Assembly (NCBI GenBank): GCA_041391385.1
Contig: JAWKOD010000002.1
Location: 1-64,000 of the forward strand
Reading direction: 5' to 3'
DNA from: CANIGN01 sp041391385
Lineage (GTDB): Bacteria > Bdellovibrionota > UBA2428
Length of the DNA stretch: 64,000 nt
Shown here: positions 33,394 through 43,118 of the stretch, piece after piece
Position numbering within the stretch: position 1 is the stretch's first letter
Layout: each line of letters opens with the position of its first letter
The notes under the pieces: generated by a model
What the model was told of the DNA's origin: nothing
Databases searched by the model: none
Seen by the model: only the letters and a program-made list of their open reading frames with translations
Position numbers and translations under genes: made by a program

Positions 33394-34533
33394 ATGGAAT
33401 TCTCAATAGACAGAAGTCTCTTTTTAGAAGGTCTCGAAAAAACTTTAAGTGTTGTGGAAAAACGAAACACAATGCCTTCTTTGAATCATGCTCTTATTGA
33501 TATCAAAGAAGATCAGTTACATATAAGCGCTACTGATTTAGAAATTTTTGTAAGTGCATCTGTGCCTTGTAAGGTTACAGAATCAGGACGTATAGCACTT
33601 CCAGCAAGAAGCCTTTATGACATTGTAAAAGAATCTCAATCTGATGAGATTAAAATTAGAGGTCTCGAAAACAATCGAGCAGAAATAAAAAGCGGTAAAA
33701 GTCTTTTTAAATTAATGGGTCTTTCGGCGGATGATTTCCCACACTTTAAAACTTCACCTAAGGGACAACTTTCAACTGGAAGATTAAAAGTTCAAGAATT
33801 TTTAAAACTCATACAAAAAACTGAACATTGCATATGTCATGAAGAATATCGTTATGCCTTAACGGGTATACATATTGAAACAATTGCAGATGATGTGAAT
33901 AACCCAGGGAAAACTTTTTTAAGAGCAGTAGCAACAGATGGACACCGTTTAGCTCTTATGGAAACTCCTGTGGAAAAATTAGGAAACGTAAAACTTACGA
34001 AAGGAATGATTATTCCTCGTAAGGGAGCTATCGAATTAAGAAAGCTTCTAGAATCGACTAATGAAGAAGAATTTGAACTTACATGCGATGAAAACTTAAT
34101 CCGAGTGAACCTAGGAAGATTTAAAATTTGGATTCGCCCATTAGATGCTGAATATCCTGATTACAGAAGAGTTCTTCCTGGAGAACTTCCGAATAAATTT
34201 TTCTGTAGAAAAAGTGATTTAAGCTCTGCGCTTAAAAGAATGTCACTCTTAGTATCTGATCGTTCCCGAGTTGTAGCGTTTGGTTTTCAAAAAGAACGTT
34301 TAGAATTATCCACTCAGAACCCTGAGTTGGGTGAAGCAACAGATGAAATATCAGGCGATTTTACAGGAAACTCTGTAAAGGCTGGCTTTAACGTAAGATT
34401 CTTTTCTGAAGCATTGAACAACTTTTCTGATGAAAAGCTCATTGTTCATACAGGAGAAGCCCTTCAGCCCGCTCTTTTGAAAGCTCCAGGCGACGAAGGT
34501 CTTACAATTGTAATTATGCCTATGCGTTTATAA
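33394..34533 (+). CDS. dnaN: DNA polymerase III beta subunit (sliding clamp) DnaN
   Basis: DnaN forms the ring that holds the replicative polymerase on DNA. The 379-residue product has three similar ~120-residue domains. It starts with MEFSIDRSLFLEGLEKTLSV, contains VATDGHRLALME in the second domain and ends with IVIMPMRL, the usual C-terminal hydrophobic-pocket strand. The start ATG follows a GGTGGGG stretch. It begins the dnaN-recF-gyrB unit right of oriC. Confidence 0.97.
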   Translation: MEFSIDRSLFLEGLEKTLSVVEKRNTMPSLNHALIDIKEDQLHISATDLEIFVSASVPCKVTESGRIALPARSLYDIVKESQSDEIKIRGLENNRAEIKSGKSLFKLMGLSADDFPHFKTSPKGQLSTGRLKVQEFLKLIQKTEHCICHEEYRYALTGIHIETIADDVNNPGKTFLRAVATDGHRLALMETPVEKLGNVKLTKGMIIPRKGAIELRKLLESTNEEEFELTCDENLIRVNLGRFKIWIRPLDAEYPDYRRVLPGELPNKFFCRKSDLSSALKRMSLLVSDRSRVVAFGFQKERLELSTQNPELGEATDEISGDFTGNSVKAGFNVRFFSEALNNFSDEKLIVHTGEALQPALLKAPGDEGLTIVIMPMRL

Positions 34534-34540
34534 ACAGAGT

Positions 34541-34549
34541 TGTGAATAA
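34541..34549 (-). promoter_or_regulatory. DnaA box-like site in the dnaN-recF gap
   Basis: TGTGAATAA is the complement of TTATTCACA, fitting the relaxed consensus TTATNCACA. It lies in the short gap between dnaN and recF, about 1.3 kb from the main cluster. Confidence 0.5.
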
Positions 34550-34572
34550 CTTAGGGAAAACTATTCAATTCC

Positions 34573-35712
34573 ATGAAGATTGAAGAAGTTTTTATAAGTG
34601 ATTTTCGAAACCTAAAAGATATCCCTTATTTATCCACATCTAAAATAAATGCCTTTATTGGAGATAACGCTCAAGGAAAGACTAATTTTCTAGAAAGTCT
34701 CTATGCAACACTCAGGGGAGAGTCTTTTAGATATTACTCCTCAAAAAAGGATTGGCGTTCTTCGAGCGCTAATGCCCTTGGAGTGCGAATTCGGGTGCAA
34801 TCTAACCTAGGAAATCAACATCAAGTAGAAATGAAGCTAGAGAGCCAAACAGTGCGTTTCTTACTGAATGAAAAACGAATTCCAGCATCTCAGCTTAAAA
34901 TTAAGCATCCAATTGTTGTTTTTTCACCTGATGACCACCAATTAGTAAGAGGGGAGCCCGAAGAAAGACGGCGATATGTTGAGGATGTGCTTTCTGATGG
35001 GGTTCCTGGTTATTCAGAGCTTCTTTATTCGTATCAAAAAGCCCTTAAAAACCGCAATATATTACTCAAAGTAGCGAGGGAAAAAGGGCTCCAAAAAGAG
35101 ATTAAAAATCAAATACAACATTGGGATGCCCTTTTAGCTCGAGAGGGAGTTGCTTTACTTCAGTTGCGTGAAGAAAGTTGGCCTGAGTATAAAAAGGTTT
35201 TTGAGCAAGTTATCCACGAGATATTCCACACGACTCGTGTGGATATGAAATGGAAAGTTTTCCAAAAGATACCCACAGAAAGCGAATATGTGGACAACCT
35301 TGGGATAAGTTTCGAAAAAGACTTTTATACGGCAAGAACCAATTACGGCCCCCATCGAGAAGATTTTGAACTCCTAATAGGAGACGTTTCAGCTAGGAGT
35401 TCTGCCTCTCAAGGCCAAGCTCGTGTCTTGGCCATGGGCTTGCGTTGGAGTCATGCGCAATGGATTAGAGAGAGAAATATGGAAGACCCCTTGTTCTTTG
35501 TGGATGATTTTTCGAGCGAACTCGATGAGCACCACCGTAAAGCCCTCCTGGAGAGACTTTTCTCCTCTGAGGGACAAGTTTTTTTAACAGGCACAAAAGA
35601 GGCTTTTTTAGAGTCAAATGGAAGCTCAAATCACTCTACCAAAATGTTTGCCAAGATACCCAAATCCTATATAGTAAACGGAAAGATTTTGGATCGAGAT
35701 TTCATAGGATGA
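34573..35712 (+). CDS. recF: DNA replication and repair protein RecF
   Basis: RecF loads RecA at gaps together with RecO and RecR. The 379-residue product has Walker A GDNAQGKTN near residue 30, the signature-like ARSSASQGQARVLAMGLR and Walker B PLFFVDDFSSELDEHH near the C-terminus. Order and size are typical. It overlaps gyrB by four bases (ATGA). A perfect DnaA box (34630-34638) lies within its 5' coding part. Confidence 0.96.
   Translation: MKIEEVFISDFRNLKDIPYLSTSKINAFIGDNAQGKTNFLESLYATLRGESFRYYSSKKDWRSSSANALGVRIRVQSNLGNQHQVEMKLESQTVRFLLNEKRIPASQLKIKHPIVVFSPDDHQLVRGEPEERRRYVEDVLSDGVPGYSELLYSYQKALKNRNILLKVAREKGLQKEIKNQIQHWDALLAREGVALLQLREESWPEYKKVFEQVIHEIFHTTRVDMKWKVFQKIPTESEYVDNLGISFEKDFYTARTNYGPHREDFELLIGDVSARSSASQGQARVLAMGLRWSHAQWIRERNMEDPLFFVDDFSSELDEHHRKALLERLFSSEGQVFLTGTKEAFLESNGSSNHSTKMFAKIPKSYIVNGKILDRDFIG
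34630..34638 (+). promoter_or_regulatory. DnaA box within recF
   Basis: TTATCCACA is a perfect consensus box inside the recF coding sequence, about 1.4 kb from the oriC cluster and 81 bases after the box in the dnaN-recF gap. A further near match (TTATCCACG) lies near 35213. It may be a secondary DnaA-binding site or chance. Confidence 0.45.
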
Positions 35713-38132
35713 CGCAAGACGAAAACCCCATAAAAAAAGATGAATATAATGCCTCGAAAATTAAAGTTCTCGAGGGACTTGATGCTGTAAGAAAGCGTCC
35801 AGGAATGTACATAGGTGATACAGGCTCTCGAGGCCTTCACCATCTTGTGCAGGAGGTAGTAGATAACTCGGTCGACGAAGCGTTAGCCGGTTATTGCGAT
35901 ACCGTAAGCATTACGATCCATGTCGATAACTCAATTACCGTTGAAGATAACGGGCGAGGAATCCCCGTAGATATTCACCCAGAGATGGGAGTTTCTGCCG
36001 CAGAAGTTGTTTTAACAAAGCTTCATGCCGGCGGTAAGTTTGAAGGACAAGCCTATAAAATATCAGGCGGTCTTCACGGCGTTGGTGTAAGTTGTGTAAA
36101 CGCACTTTCAGAATGGCTAAAAGTTAAAATTAAAAAAGATGGCCACGTATATGCCATTGCCTTTGATCGAGGAGTTACTCGTCACCCTCTTCAACAAGAA
36201 GGTGAAATTGAAGGACACGGAACAACCGTTAGCTTTAAGCCCGATGTCGAAATTTTTGAAACGACTGAATACAGTTTTGAAACTCTTTCTTCACGATTAA
36301 GAGAACTCGCTTTTCTAAATCCTAAATTACGAATCAAACTTAAAGATGAACGATCAGATAAAACTTCTGAATTCTATTATGAAGAGGGCATTAAAAGTTT
36401 TGTAGAATATCTCAATAAAACTAGACAAAAACTTCACGATACAATTTATTTTGAAGAGAAAACTCCCGATGCAGAAATTGAAGTAGCTCTTCAATGGAAT
36501 GATTCTTACAAAGAAAACATTTTTACTTTTGCAAATAACATTAACACTATTGAAGGTGGAACCCACCTCATGGGCTTTAAGACAGCACTCACGCGAGTCA
36601 TAAATAAATTTGGTGAGCATTATAAACTTATCAAAGATAATGATGCTTCCATTGAAGGAGATGATTGTCGCGAGGGTTTAAGCTGTGTCATTAGCGTAAA
36701 AGTGAGAGAGCCACAGTTTGAAGGACAAACTAAAACTAAATTAGGTAATTCAGAAATCAAAAGTCTTGCCGAAAAAGGCACCTTCGAAAAGTTATCTGTT
36801 TATTTCGAGTTAAATCCTGCAAATGCAAAACGAATTATAACAAAAGCTATTGAGGGCGCACGAGCGCGAATGGCTGCTAAAAAAGCACGCGAATTAACAC
36901 GCAGAAAAAGTGCATTAGAATTTTCTGGTCTTCCAGGGAAGATGGCAGATTGCCAAGAAAAAGATCCTGCTCAATGTGAAATTTACTTAGTAGAAGGAGA
37001 TTCTGCGGGTGGATCTGCTAAGCAAGGACGCAATAGAAAGACTCAAGCGATTCTTCCTCTAAGAGGTAAAATATTAAACGTTGAAAAATCGCGCCTTGAT
37101 AAAATGTTAGGTCACGAAGAGATTCGGGCCCTCATTACAGCACTTGGTACAGGTTTAGAAGAATCAGGCGCAGGCTTTGATGTTTCTAAGCTTCGATATC
37201 ACAAAATTGTTATCATGACGGATGCTGACGTCGATGGCGCGCATATTCGAACGCTTTTATTAACCTTCTTTTACAGAAAAATGCCTGAACTTATCGAGAG
37301 AGGACACCTCTACATTGCTCAACCTCCTTTGTATAAAATTAAAAAAGGAAAACACGAACAGTACGTAAAAGACGATAAGGAATTACAATCTATCTTGTTA
37401 GAGGAAAGCTTAGAGCTAAGCCATTTGGTAAATCAAAAGGGTCTAGCTTTATCTGCAATTGATTCCAAGCGACTTTTATTGCAAATGCAAAAATTTGATA
37501 ACGTTTTCAAAGTTATTAGCCGTAAGGGAGACGCCAAAGCACTGTCTGTTCTTTTGTTAGACGGACATGTTCAAGATGAAAATTTAAAATCAGAAGCAGC
37601 TCTAAAGCTAATTGCTGAGGAAGTTAAAAAAGAAGCTAGCGATTGTGAATATGTCATTGAAAAAGATAAAACACATGAAGGCTATTTTGTTTTAAAGATA
37701 GAAACGCGTCACCAAGGCGCGCGCTTTAAAACAGAAATTTCTAAAGATTTCTTAGAAAGCCCTGATACTCAAGAAGCGATAAGGCTTACGAGTTTTGTAA
37801 AAGAACTCGGTGGACGTCCCTTTAGTTTGGCTGATTCAACAGATCCAACAAAAACAGAGCTATTTAAGTCCCCCACCCAGCTTTTAGAAACTGTTCTTGG
37901 CAAGAGCCGAGAGAAGTTTTCGATTCAACGTTACAAAGGCTTGGGTGAGATGAACCCCGAACAACTATGGGAAACGACCATGGATCCCACAAAACGCACT
38001 TTTTTAAAAGTAACTGTAGATGATGCAGCAGCAGCAGATAACATTTTTTCAGTTCTTATGGGTGACGATGTAGAATCGCGCAGAAATTTTATTGAAGAGA
38101 ATGCACTTCGAGTAAGAAATCTCGACGTGTAA
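35709..38132 (+). CDS. gyrB: DNA gyrase subunit B
   Basis: GyrB is the ATPase half of DNA gyrase, which adds negative supercoils. The 807-residue product has the GHKL ATPase motifs (DNGRGIPVD, GGLHGVG), the transducer domain, and the Toprim motifs EGDSAGGSAKQGRNR and DADVDGAHIRTL. The ~165-residue insertion typical of proteobacterial GyrB lies between Toprim and the C-terminal QRYKGLGEMNP. It overlaps recF by four bases. gyrA does not follow directly: an aminotransferase gene lies between. Confidence 0.98.
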   Translation: MTQDENPIKKDEYNASKIKVLEGLDAVRKRPGMYIGDTGSRGLHHLVQEVVDNSVDEALAGYCDTVSITIHVDNSITVEDNGRGIPVDIHPEMGVSAAEVVLTKLHAGGKFEGQAYKISGGLHGVGVSCVNALSEWLKVKIKKDGHVYAIAFDRGVTRHPLQQEGEIEGHGTTVSFKPDVEIFETTEYSFETLSSRLRELAFLNPKLRIKLKDERSDKTSEFYYEEGIKSFVEYLNKTRQKLHDTIYFEEKTPDAEIEVALQWNDSYKENIFTFANNINTIEGGTHLMGFKTALTRVINKFGEHYKLIKDNDASIEGDDCREGLSCVISVKVREPQFEGQTKTKLGNSEIKSLAEKGTFEKLSVYFELNPANAKRIITKAIEGARARMAAKKARELTRRKSALEFSGLPGKMADCQEKDPAQCEIYLVEGDSAGGSAKQGRNRKTQAILPLRGKILNVEKSRLDKMLGHEEIRALITALGTGLEESGAGFDVSKLRYHKIVIMTDADVDGAHIRTLLLTFFYRKMPELIERGHLYIAQPPLYKIKKGKHEQYVKDDKELQSILLEESLELSHLVNQKGLALSAIDSKRLLLQMQKFDNVFKVISRKGDAKALSVLLLDGHVQDENLKSEAALKLIAEEVKKEASDCEYVIEKDKTHEGYFVLKIETRHQGARFKTEISKDFLESPDTQEAIRLTSFVKELGGRPFSLADSTDPTKTELFKSPTQLLETVLGKSREKFSIQRYKGLGEMNPEQLWETTMDPTKRTFLKVTVDDAAAADNIFSVLMGDDVESRRNFIEENALRVRNLDV

Positions 38133-38142
38133 GTGGATAAGA

Positions 38143-39300
38143 GTGACAAAAGATATTGAAACATTCCGAAAGGAATTTTATTTAGATAATCCCACACATG
38201 TTCCATTGAACAATGCGGGCTTATGTCTTTTGCCAAAATGTGTTGTTAGAAAAGTGGAAGAGATTAGTCTCTTAGTAGCAAAAGATGGTGCGAATTGTCT
38301 GGGTGAAGTATTTAAGTCTTGGGATGACTCAAAAAGATTACTCTCTAATTTATTAGGCGCTTTGGAAAATCAAATAGCCTGGACTCCAAATTGTTCCTCT
38401 TCTCTATCCTTTATTGCGAATGGATATGAATATCAAAAAGGGGAAGAGATTGTTATTTTTGAGAATGACTATCCTGCTAATTTTTACCCGTGGGTAGCTC
38501 GTTCTAAAAAATTAGGCAGCACGTTAACAGTTGTTAAGGCCGAAAAGGACCTAACGAGGCCTTTAGATAATGTCATAGAAGCAATTACTGCCAAAACGCG
38601 CATTGTCGCACTATCTCACATTCAAAGTGATTGTGGATATCTCATGGATATCTCTGCGGTTGCAGAAGCTGCTCATAAAGTGGGAGCGATTGTTGTCGTA
38701 GATGTGATTCAATCTGCAGGAATTTATCCTATAAATTTTCAGAAAATGAAGGTGGATGTCATGTGTGGGGGCCTTCATAAGTGGCTCTGTAGTCCTACAG
38801 GTGCTGGTTTTTTAGTTATCAAAGAAGAAATAGCTGCACGCGTGGCTCCAGTATTGCACGGAGCTCTAAATTACGGTTCCTTTGAGGATGCCCCTGATGT
38901 GGATAAAGCTCCATTAGAAGGCGTTAGAAGATTTGAACAAGGAACACCTTCTTTCTATAGCGTATTAGGGGCAATTCCAGCACTTGAACTGATAGCGGAA
39001 TATTCTGTGGATAAATTATGGAAAAAAGCGCAAGAGTTAAGAGCACTCCTAAAAAACGAAACTCAAGAATTAGGATTTGTTATTTATGGCGGCTCTCTTA
39101 CTGGCCCACATTTATCTATTACACATTCTAAACAAGCATTAGAAAAAATCTCTGAAGCTTTAAACAATGAAAAAATATCGCATGCTCTCAGGCCAGCACC
39201 TTTGCCAGGAGGCAAGGTGTTGAGACTTTCGCCACATGCTTACAATACTGAAGAAGAAATTAAAAAAGCAATTGCTACTTTAAAGGGAGCATTAGCGTAG
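38143..39300 (+). CDS. Class V aminotransferase (cysteine desulfurase-like fold)
   Basis: This 385-residue pyridoxal-phosphate enzyme starts at GTG 38143, ten bases after gyrB. It has NNAGLCLLPKCV near the N-terminus, a phosphate-binding stretch around TPNCSSSLSF, the Asp of VVVDVIQSAG and the cofactor Lys213 in GGLHKWLCSPTGAGFL. The pattern is that of the class V group, which includes kynureninase, isopenicillin-N epimerase-like and cysteine desulfurase-like proteins. The exact substrate cannot be told. No iron-sulfur scaffold gene is near, so a role in Fe-S assembly is not supported. Confidence 0.88.
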   Translation: MTKDIETFRKEFYLDNPTHVPLNNAGLCLLPKCVVRKVEEISLLVAKDGANCLGEVFKSWDDSKRLLSNLLGALENQIAWTPNCSSSLSFIANGYEYQKGEEIVIFENDYPANFYPWVARSKKLGSTLTVVKAEKDLTRPLDNVIEAITAKTRIVALSHIQSDCGYLMDISAVAEAAHKVGAIVVVDVIQSAGIYPINFQKMKVDVMCGGLHKWLCSPTGAGFLVIKEEIAARVAPVLHGALNYGSFEDAPDVDKAPLEGVRRFEQGTPSFYSVLGAIPALELIAEYSVDKLWKKAQELRALLKNETQELGFVIYGGSLTGPHLSITHSKQALEKISEALNNEKISHALRPAPLPGGKVLRLSPHAYNTEEEIKKAIATLKGALA

Positions 39301-39333
39301 TGAGAAAAACAGTAAGAATAATTAGGTAAAACT

Positions 39334-41823
39334 ATGACGACAGAACCAATAAAAGAATCCATCGAAAATATTAAAATCGAAGAGGAAATGCAGGGCGCCT
39401 ACTTAGAGTATGCCATGTCTGTTATCGCAGGAAGAGCGCTTCCAGATGTTAGAGACGGGCTTAAGCCAGTGCATAGAAGAATTCTTTATGCGATGTACGG
39501 ACTCGGAAATACTTTCGATAAAAAGTATTTAAAATCTGCACGTATCGTCGGTGATGTTATTGGTAAGTATCACCCGCACGGAGATTCAGCCGTTTACAAT
39601 GCCTTGGTTCGGATGGCTCAAGACTTTTCTCAACGTTACACACTTGTTGATGGTCAAGGAAACTTTGGTTCAATTGACGGAGATAGTCCTGCTGCTATGA
39701 GGTACACGGAATCGAGAATGACTCGTTTCTCAAGTGATCTATTAGCCGATCTTGAAAAAGAAACTGTTGAGTTTGGCCCTAACTACGATGGCTCTATGAC
39801 AGAGCCCAAAGTTCTTCCTACAAGACTACCTAACCTTTTGGTAAACGGGAGTAGTGGGATTGCAGTGGGAATGTCTACGAATATTCCTCCTCATAACGTC
39901 ACTGAAATTTTAAAAGGGGCTTTAGCAATTGCTGATAATCCGGATCTTGATTTTGAAGAACTTTTTAAAATCATTCCCGGACCTGATCTTCCAACGGCAG
40001 GTATTATTTCGAATATCTCTGGAATTCGCGCGGCTTATAAATACGGCAAAGGTTCGTTTACTATGAAGGGCCGCGCACATATTGAAACAATTGGTAAAGA
40101 CAAAGAAGCCCTTGTGATTACGGAGCTTCCTTACCAAGTGAATAAAGCCACTTGGATCGAAAACATTGCGGACTTAGTGCGCAATAAAGTTATCGAGGGG
40201 ATTACTGATTTAAGAGACGAAAGTAACCGCGAAGGTATGCGAGTAGTTATAGAACTTCGTCGTGGTGAATCTTCTCAAGTTATTTTGAATAATCTCTACG
40301 CGAAGACACAACTTAAAACAAACTTTGGTGTTATCATGCTTGCTATTGATAACGGACGTCCTCGCTTGTTCCCTTTAAAAGATGCACTGGTCGCTTTTTT
40401 GGATCACAGAAAAGACGTCATAACAAAAAGAACGGTTTATGATTTAAGAAAAGCTCGGGAGCGCGAACATATTTTAGATGGTTTGAAAATCGCGCTAGAC
40501 AATATCGACGCAGTTGTTGAGTTTCTTAAAAAAGCAAAAGATGCAAAAGCAGCCAAAGAAGGGCTGCAAACACAATTCAGCCTCAGCGAAAGACAAGCGC
40601 AAGCGGTATTGGACATGAGACTCCAACGCCTCACCGCTCTTGAAACTCAAAAGCTCATAGCTGAAATTATAGAAATTAAGAAAAACATTGAAGGGCTTAA
40701 CTTAATTTTAAGTGCAGACTCTGAACTTTTAAAAGTTATTAAAGCAGAACTCAATGAAATGCTTGAACAGTATGGAGACAAGAGAAAATCTGAAATTTCT
40801 CTTGAAGATGATAAAGGGTTTAATGTCGAAGATTTTGTTCAAGACGAACAAGTAGTCGTGACGATTACTAACTCAGGTTACTGTAAGAGAAGTTCTACAG
40901 AATCTTACCGAGCTCAAGGGCGTGGCGGTAAAGGAATCAAAGGTGCTGATACTGGAAAAGACGATGATTTTATCAAGGATATTTTTGTAGCGAGCACTCT
41001 GAGTTACCTTCTTTGCTTTACAAACAAAGGTCGCTTGCATTGGTTGAAAGTGCATCAGATTCCTGAAATGAGTCGTACTGCTCGTGGAAGGCCACTCGTT
41101 CAATTACTTCAACTTGTAAGCGGAGAGGAAATTCTTTCTATCCTTCCGGTTAGAAAATTCGAAGAAGGTCGCTATATCGTTATGGCTACTCAACAAGGTG
41201 TTATTAAGAAAACCGATCTAATGGCTTTCTCTAACGTAAGAACCTCGGGAATTATCGCGATAGCTTTTGACGAAGGAGACGCTTTGGTTAAAGCAACTTT
41301 ATCAGATGGCCAGCAAGATGTTGTTCTAGCGACCAAACTTGGACAAAGTATTCGCTTTAATGAAAGTGACGTTCGTGACATGGGCAGAAATGCTCGTGGT
41401 GTAAGAGGTATTAAACTAGGGGATAAAGATGAAGTTGTTGGAATGGAAATTATTCCGACGGAAGCAAACGACAAGGGAGATCTTTCTCTTCTGAGCATCA
41501 GCACCAAGGGCTACGGAAAACGTACTCCACTTAATGAATACAGAACTCAAGGTAGAGGTGGATCCGGAATTATTAACATTAAAGTGACAGATAAAATCGG
41601 AGAACTTGTGGCTGTGAAACTTGTTCACGATGGAAATGACGCCATTATTATTAGCAACGTTGGTCAATTGATTCGCACACCCGTTTCTGAAATTCGAGAA
41701 ATAGGCCGCAACACTCAAGGCGTAAAAGTAATCAACATGGATGAAGCAGAAACTGTAATGGCTTTTGCGATTACACGTGAAGTTGCTGATGAAGAAGTAG
41801 TAGCAGAAGGCGTACTGAATTAA
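39334..41823 (+). CDS. gyrA: DNA gyrase subunit A
   Basis: GyrA cuts and rejoins DNA. The 829-residue product has the winged-helix core with PHGDSAVYNALVRMAQ, the catalytic Tyr124 in AAMRYTESRMT, and a C-terminal beta-pinwheel with the GyrA box QGRGGKG that separates gyrase from topoisomerase IV. The tail after the pinwheel is short. The residue at the position of E. coli Asp87 is Asn89. It overlaps hemL by one base (TAATG). Confidence 0.98.
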   Translation: MTTEPIKESIENIKIEEEMQGAYLEYAMSVIAGRALPDVRDGLKPVHRRILYAMYGLGNTFDKKYLKSARIVGDVIGKYHPHGDSAVYNALVRMAQDFSQRYTLVDGQGNFGSIDGDSPAAMRYTESRMTRFSSDLLADLEKETVEFGPNYDGSMTEPKVLPTRLPNLLVNGSSGIAVGMSTNIPPHNVTEILKGALAIADNPDLDFEELFKIIPGPDLPTAGIISNISGIRAAYKYGKGSFTMKGRAHIETIGKDKEALVITELPYQVNKATWIENIADLVRNKVIEGITDLRDESNREGMRVVIELRRGESSQVILNNLYAKTQLKTNFGVIMLAIDNGRPRLFPLKDALVAFLDHRKDVITKRTVYDLRKAREREHILDGLKIALDNIDAVVEFLKKAKDAKAAKEGLQTQFSLSERQAQAVLDMRLQRLTALETQKLIAEIIEIKKNIEGLNLILSADSELLKVIKAELNEMLEQYGDKRKSEISLEDDKGFNVEDFVQDEQVVVTITNSGYCKRSSTESYRAQGRGGKGIKGADTGKDDDFIKDIFVASTLSYLLCFTNKGRLHWLKVHQIPEMSRTARGRPLVQLLQLVSGEEILSILPVRKFEEGRYIVMATQQGVIKKTDLMAFSNVRTSGIIAIAFDEGDALVKATLSDGQQDVVLATKLGQSIRFNESDVRDMGRNARGVRGIKLGDKDEVVGMEIIPTEANDKGDLSLLSISTKGYGKRTPLNEYRTQGRGGSGIINIKVTDKIGELVAVKLVHDGNDAIIISNVGQLIRTPVSEIREIGRNTQGVKVINMDEAETVMAFAITREVADEEVVAEGVLN

Positions 41824-43112
41824 TGTCAGAAATAAGTAAGGATGATTGGAGCCGTCTCGCTGAAAAGGTATTTGTTGGTGGAGTGAACTCTCCAGTACGC
41901 AGCTTTAAACGTGTTGGAGGGAACCCCATTCTTGCGAAATCTGCCAAAGGCGCCTTCATAGAAGATGTGGAAGGTAAAAAATATGTAGATCTCGTAATGA
42001 GTTACGGCCCGCATTTATTTGGTCACCATTATGAGCCAATAATTTCTTCTTTAAAGGAAAATCTTGAAAAGGGTCTTTGTTTCGGAATGACTGGAGAGCA
42101 GGAAATTTTATGGGGAGAAAAAATTCTTTCCTTTCTACCTGCAAAATGGAAAGTTCGAGCACTTAACTCTGGAACAGAAGCTTGTATGACGGCTGTTCGT
42201 TTGGCCAGAGGACACACCGGACGAGAAGTTGTAGTAAAATGCTCGGGCCATTATCATGGCCATGTTGATTCTCTTTTGTTTGATGCTGGAAGCGGTTTAG
42301 CAACTCTAAGCGATGAGACAGAACCAGACTCTGCAGGACTCCCTAAGGCGTTAGCTGAGTGTCTTAAGGTAATTCCCTTTAACGACATAGAAGCACTTCA
42401 AAAGGTTTTTGCTCAGTTTAGTGATCAAATAGCGGGAATTATTTTTGAACCCGTCATGGGAAACATGGGAGTCGTTCTTCCTGATCAAGCTTTTTTGAAT
42501 GAAGCACGTCTTCTTACAAAAAAACACGGAGCACTTTTAATATTTGATGAAGTCATGACAGGCTTTCGAGTCGCTAAAAACTCTTCTTTTGGGCGTTTTG
42601 ACGTTACGCCGGATTTAATTTGTTTTGGAAAAATAGTTGGAGGTGGACTCCCCTTGGCAGCTTTGGCTGGTCCACAAGAAGTTTTAGAAACACTTGCGCC
42701 AGTGGGGAAGGTCTATCAAGCAGGAACCCTGTCTGGAAATCCTTTAGGGATGAGCGCAGGCCTAGCGATGTTAAAAGAAATAGAGAAGCTTAACCCCTAT
42801 CCTCAACTTGAAGCTTTAGGCGCAGACATTGAATCTCTCACAAAAGAGACGTTGTCGAAAAAAGGAATTCCCGCTTCGGTTCTTCGCTGTGGCTCTATGA
42901 TGAGCCTTCATTTTCGTAAAGAAGCACCTAAAAATGCGTCAGATACTCGTGACGTCGATCACAACTTGTTTTCTCGATATTTTTGGAAAGCTATTGAGAA
43001 TGGACTAATGCTTCCACCTTCTCCATTTGAGGCTTACTTCCTTTCTATGGCGCACCTGCCCGTAAAAGGGGAGCTCATGGAAAAAATAGAAAAGACCCTA
43101 AACGGACTCTAA
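41823..43112 (+). CDS. hemL: Glutamate-1-semialdehyde 2,1-aminomutase HemL
   Basis: HemL makes 5-aminolevulinate from glutamate-1-semialdehyde, the first dedicated porphyrin precursor in the C5 pathway. The 429-residue product has GGVNSPVRSFKRVGG and LVMSYGPHLFGHH near the start, SGTEACMTAVRLARGHTGR, LIFDEVMTGFR and the cofactor Lys in CFGKIVGGGLP. All fit the family, including length. It is coupled to gyrA by TAATG. The other heme genes are not in the window. Confidence 0.97.
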   Translation: MSEISKDDWSRLAEKVFVGGVNSPVRSFKRVGGNPILAKSAKGAFIEDVEGKKYVDLVMSYGPHLFGHHYEPIISSLKENLEKGLCFGMTGEQEILWGEKILSFLPAKWKVRALNSGTEACMTAVRLARGHTGREVVVKCSGHYHGHVDSLLFDAGSGLATLSDETEPDSAGLPKALAECLKVIPFNDIEALQKVFAQFSDQIAGIIFEPVMGNMGVVLPDQAFLNEARLLTKKHGALLIFDEVMTGFRVAKNSSFGRFDVTPDLICFGKIVGGGLPLAALAGPQEVLETLAPVGKVYQAGTLSGNPLGMSAGLAMLKEIEKLNPYPQLEALGADIESLTKETLSKKGIPASVLRCGSMMSLHFRKEAPKNASDTRDVDHNLFSRYFWKAIENGLMLPPSPFEAYFLSMAHLPVKGELMEKIEKTLNGL

Positions 43113-43118
43113 GCCTGT

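Noticed and set aside
38898..39014. Two TGTGGATAA (DnaA box) sequences inside the aminotransferase gene
   Set aside because: Both encode Val-Asp-Lys, a common codon run; another lies in nuoL near 62268. They are too far from oriC and probably coincidental.
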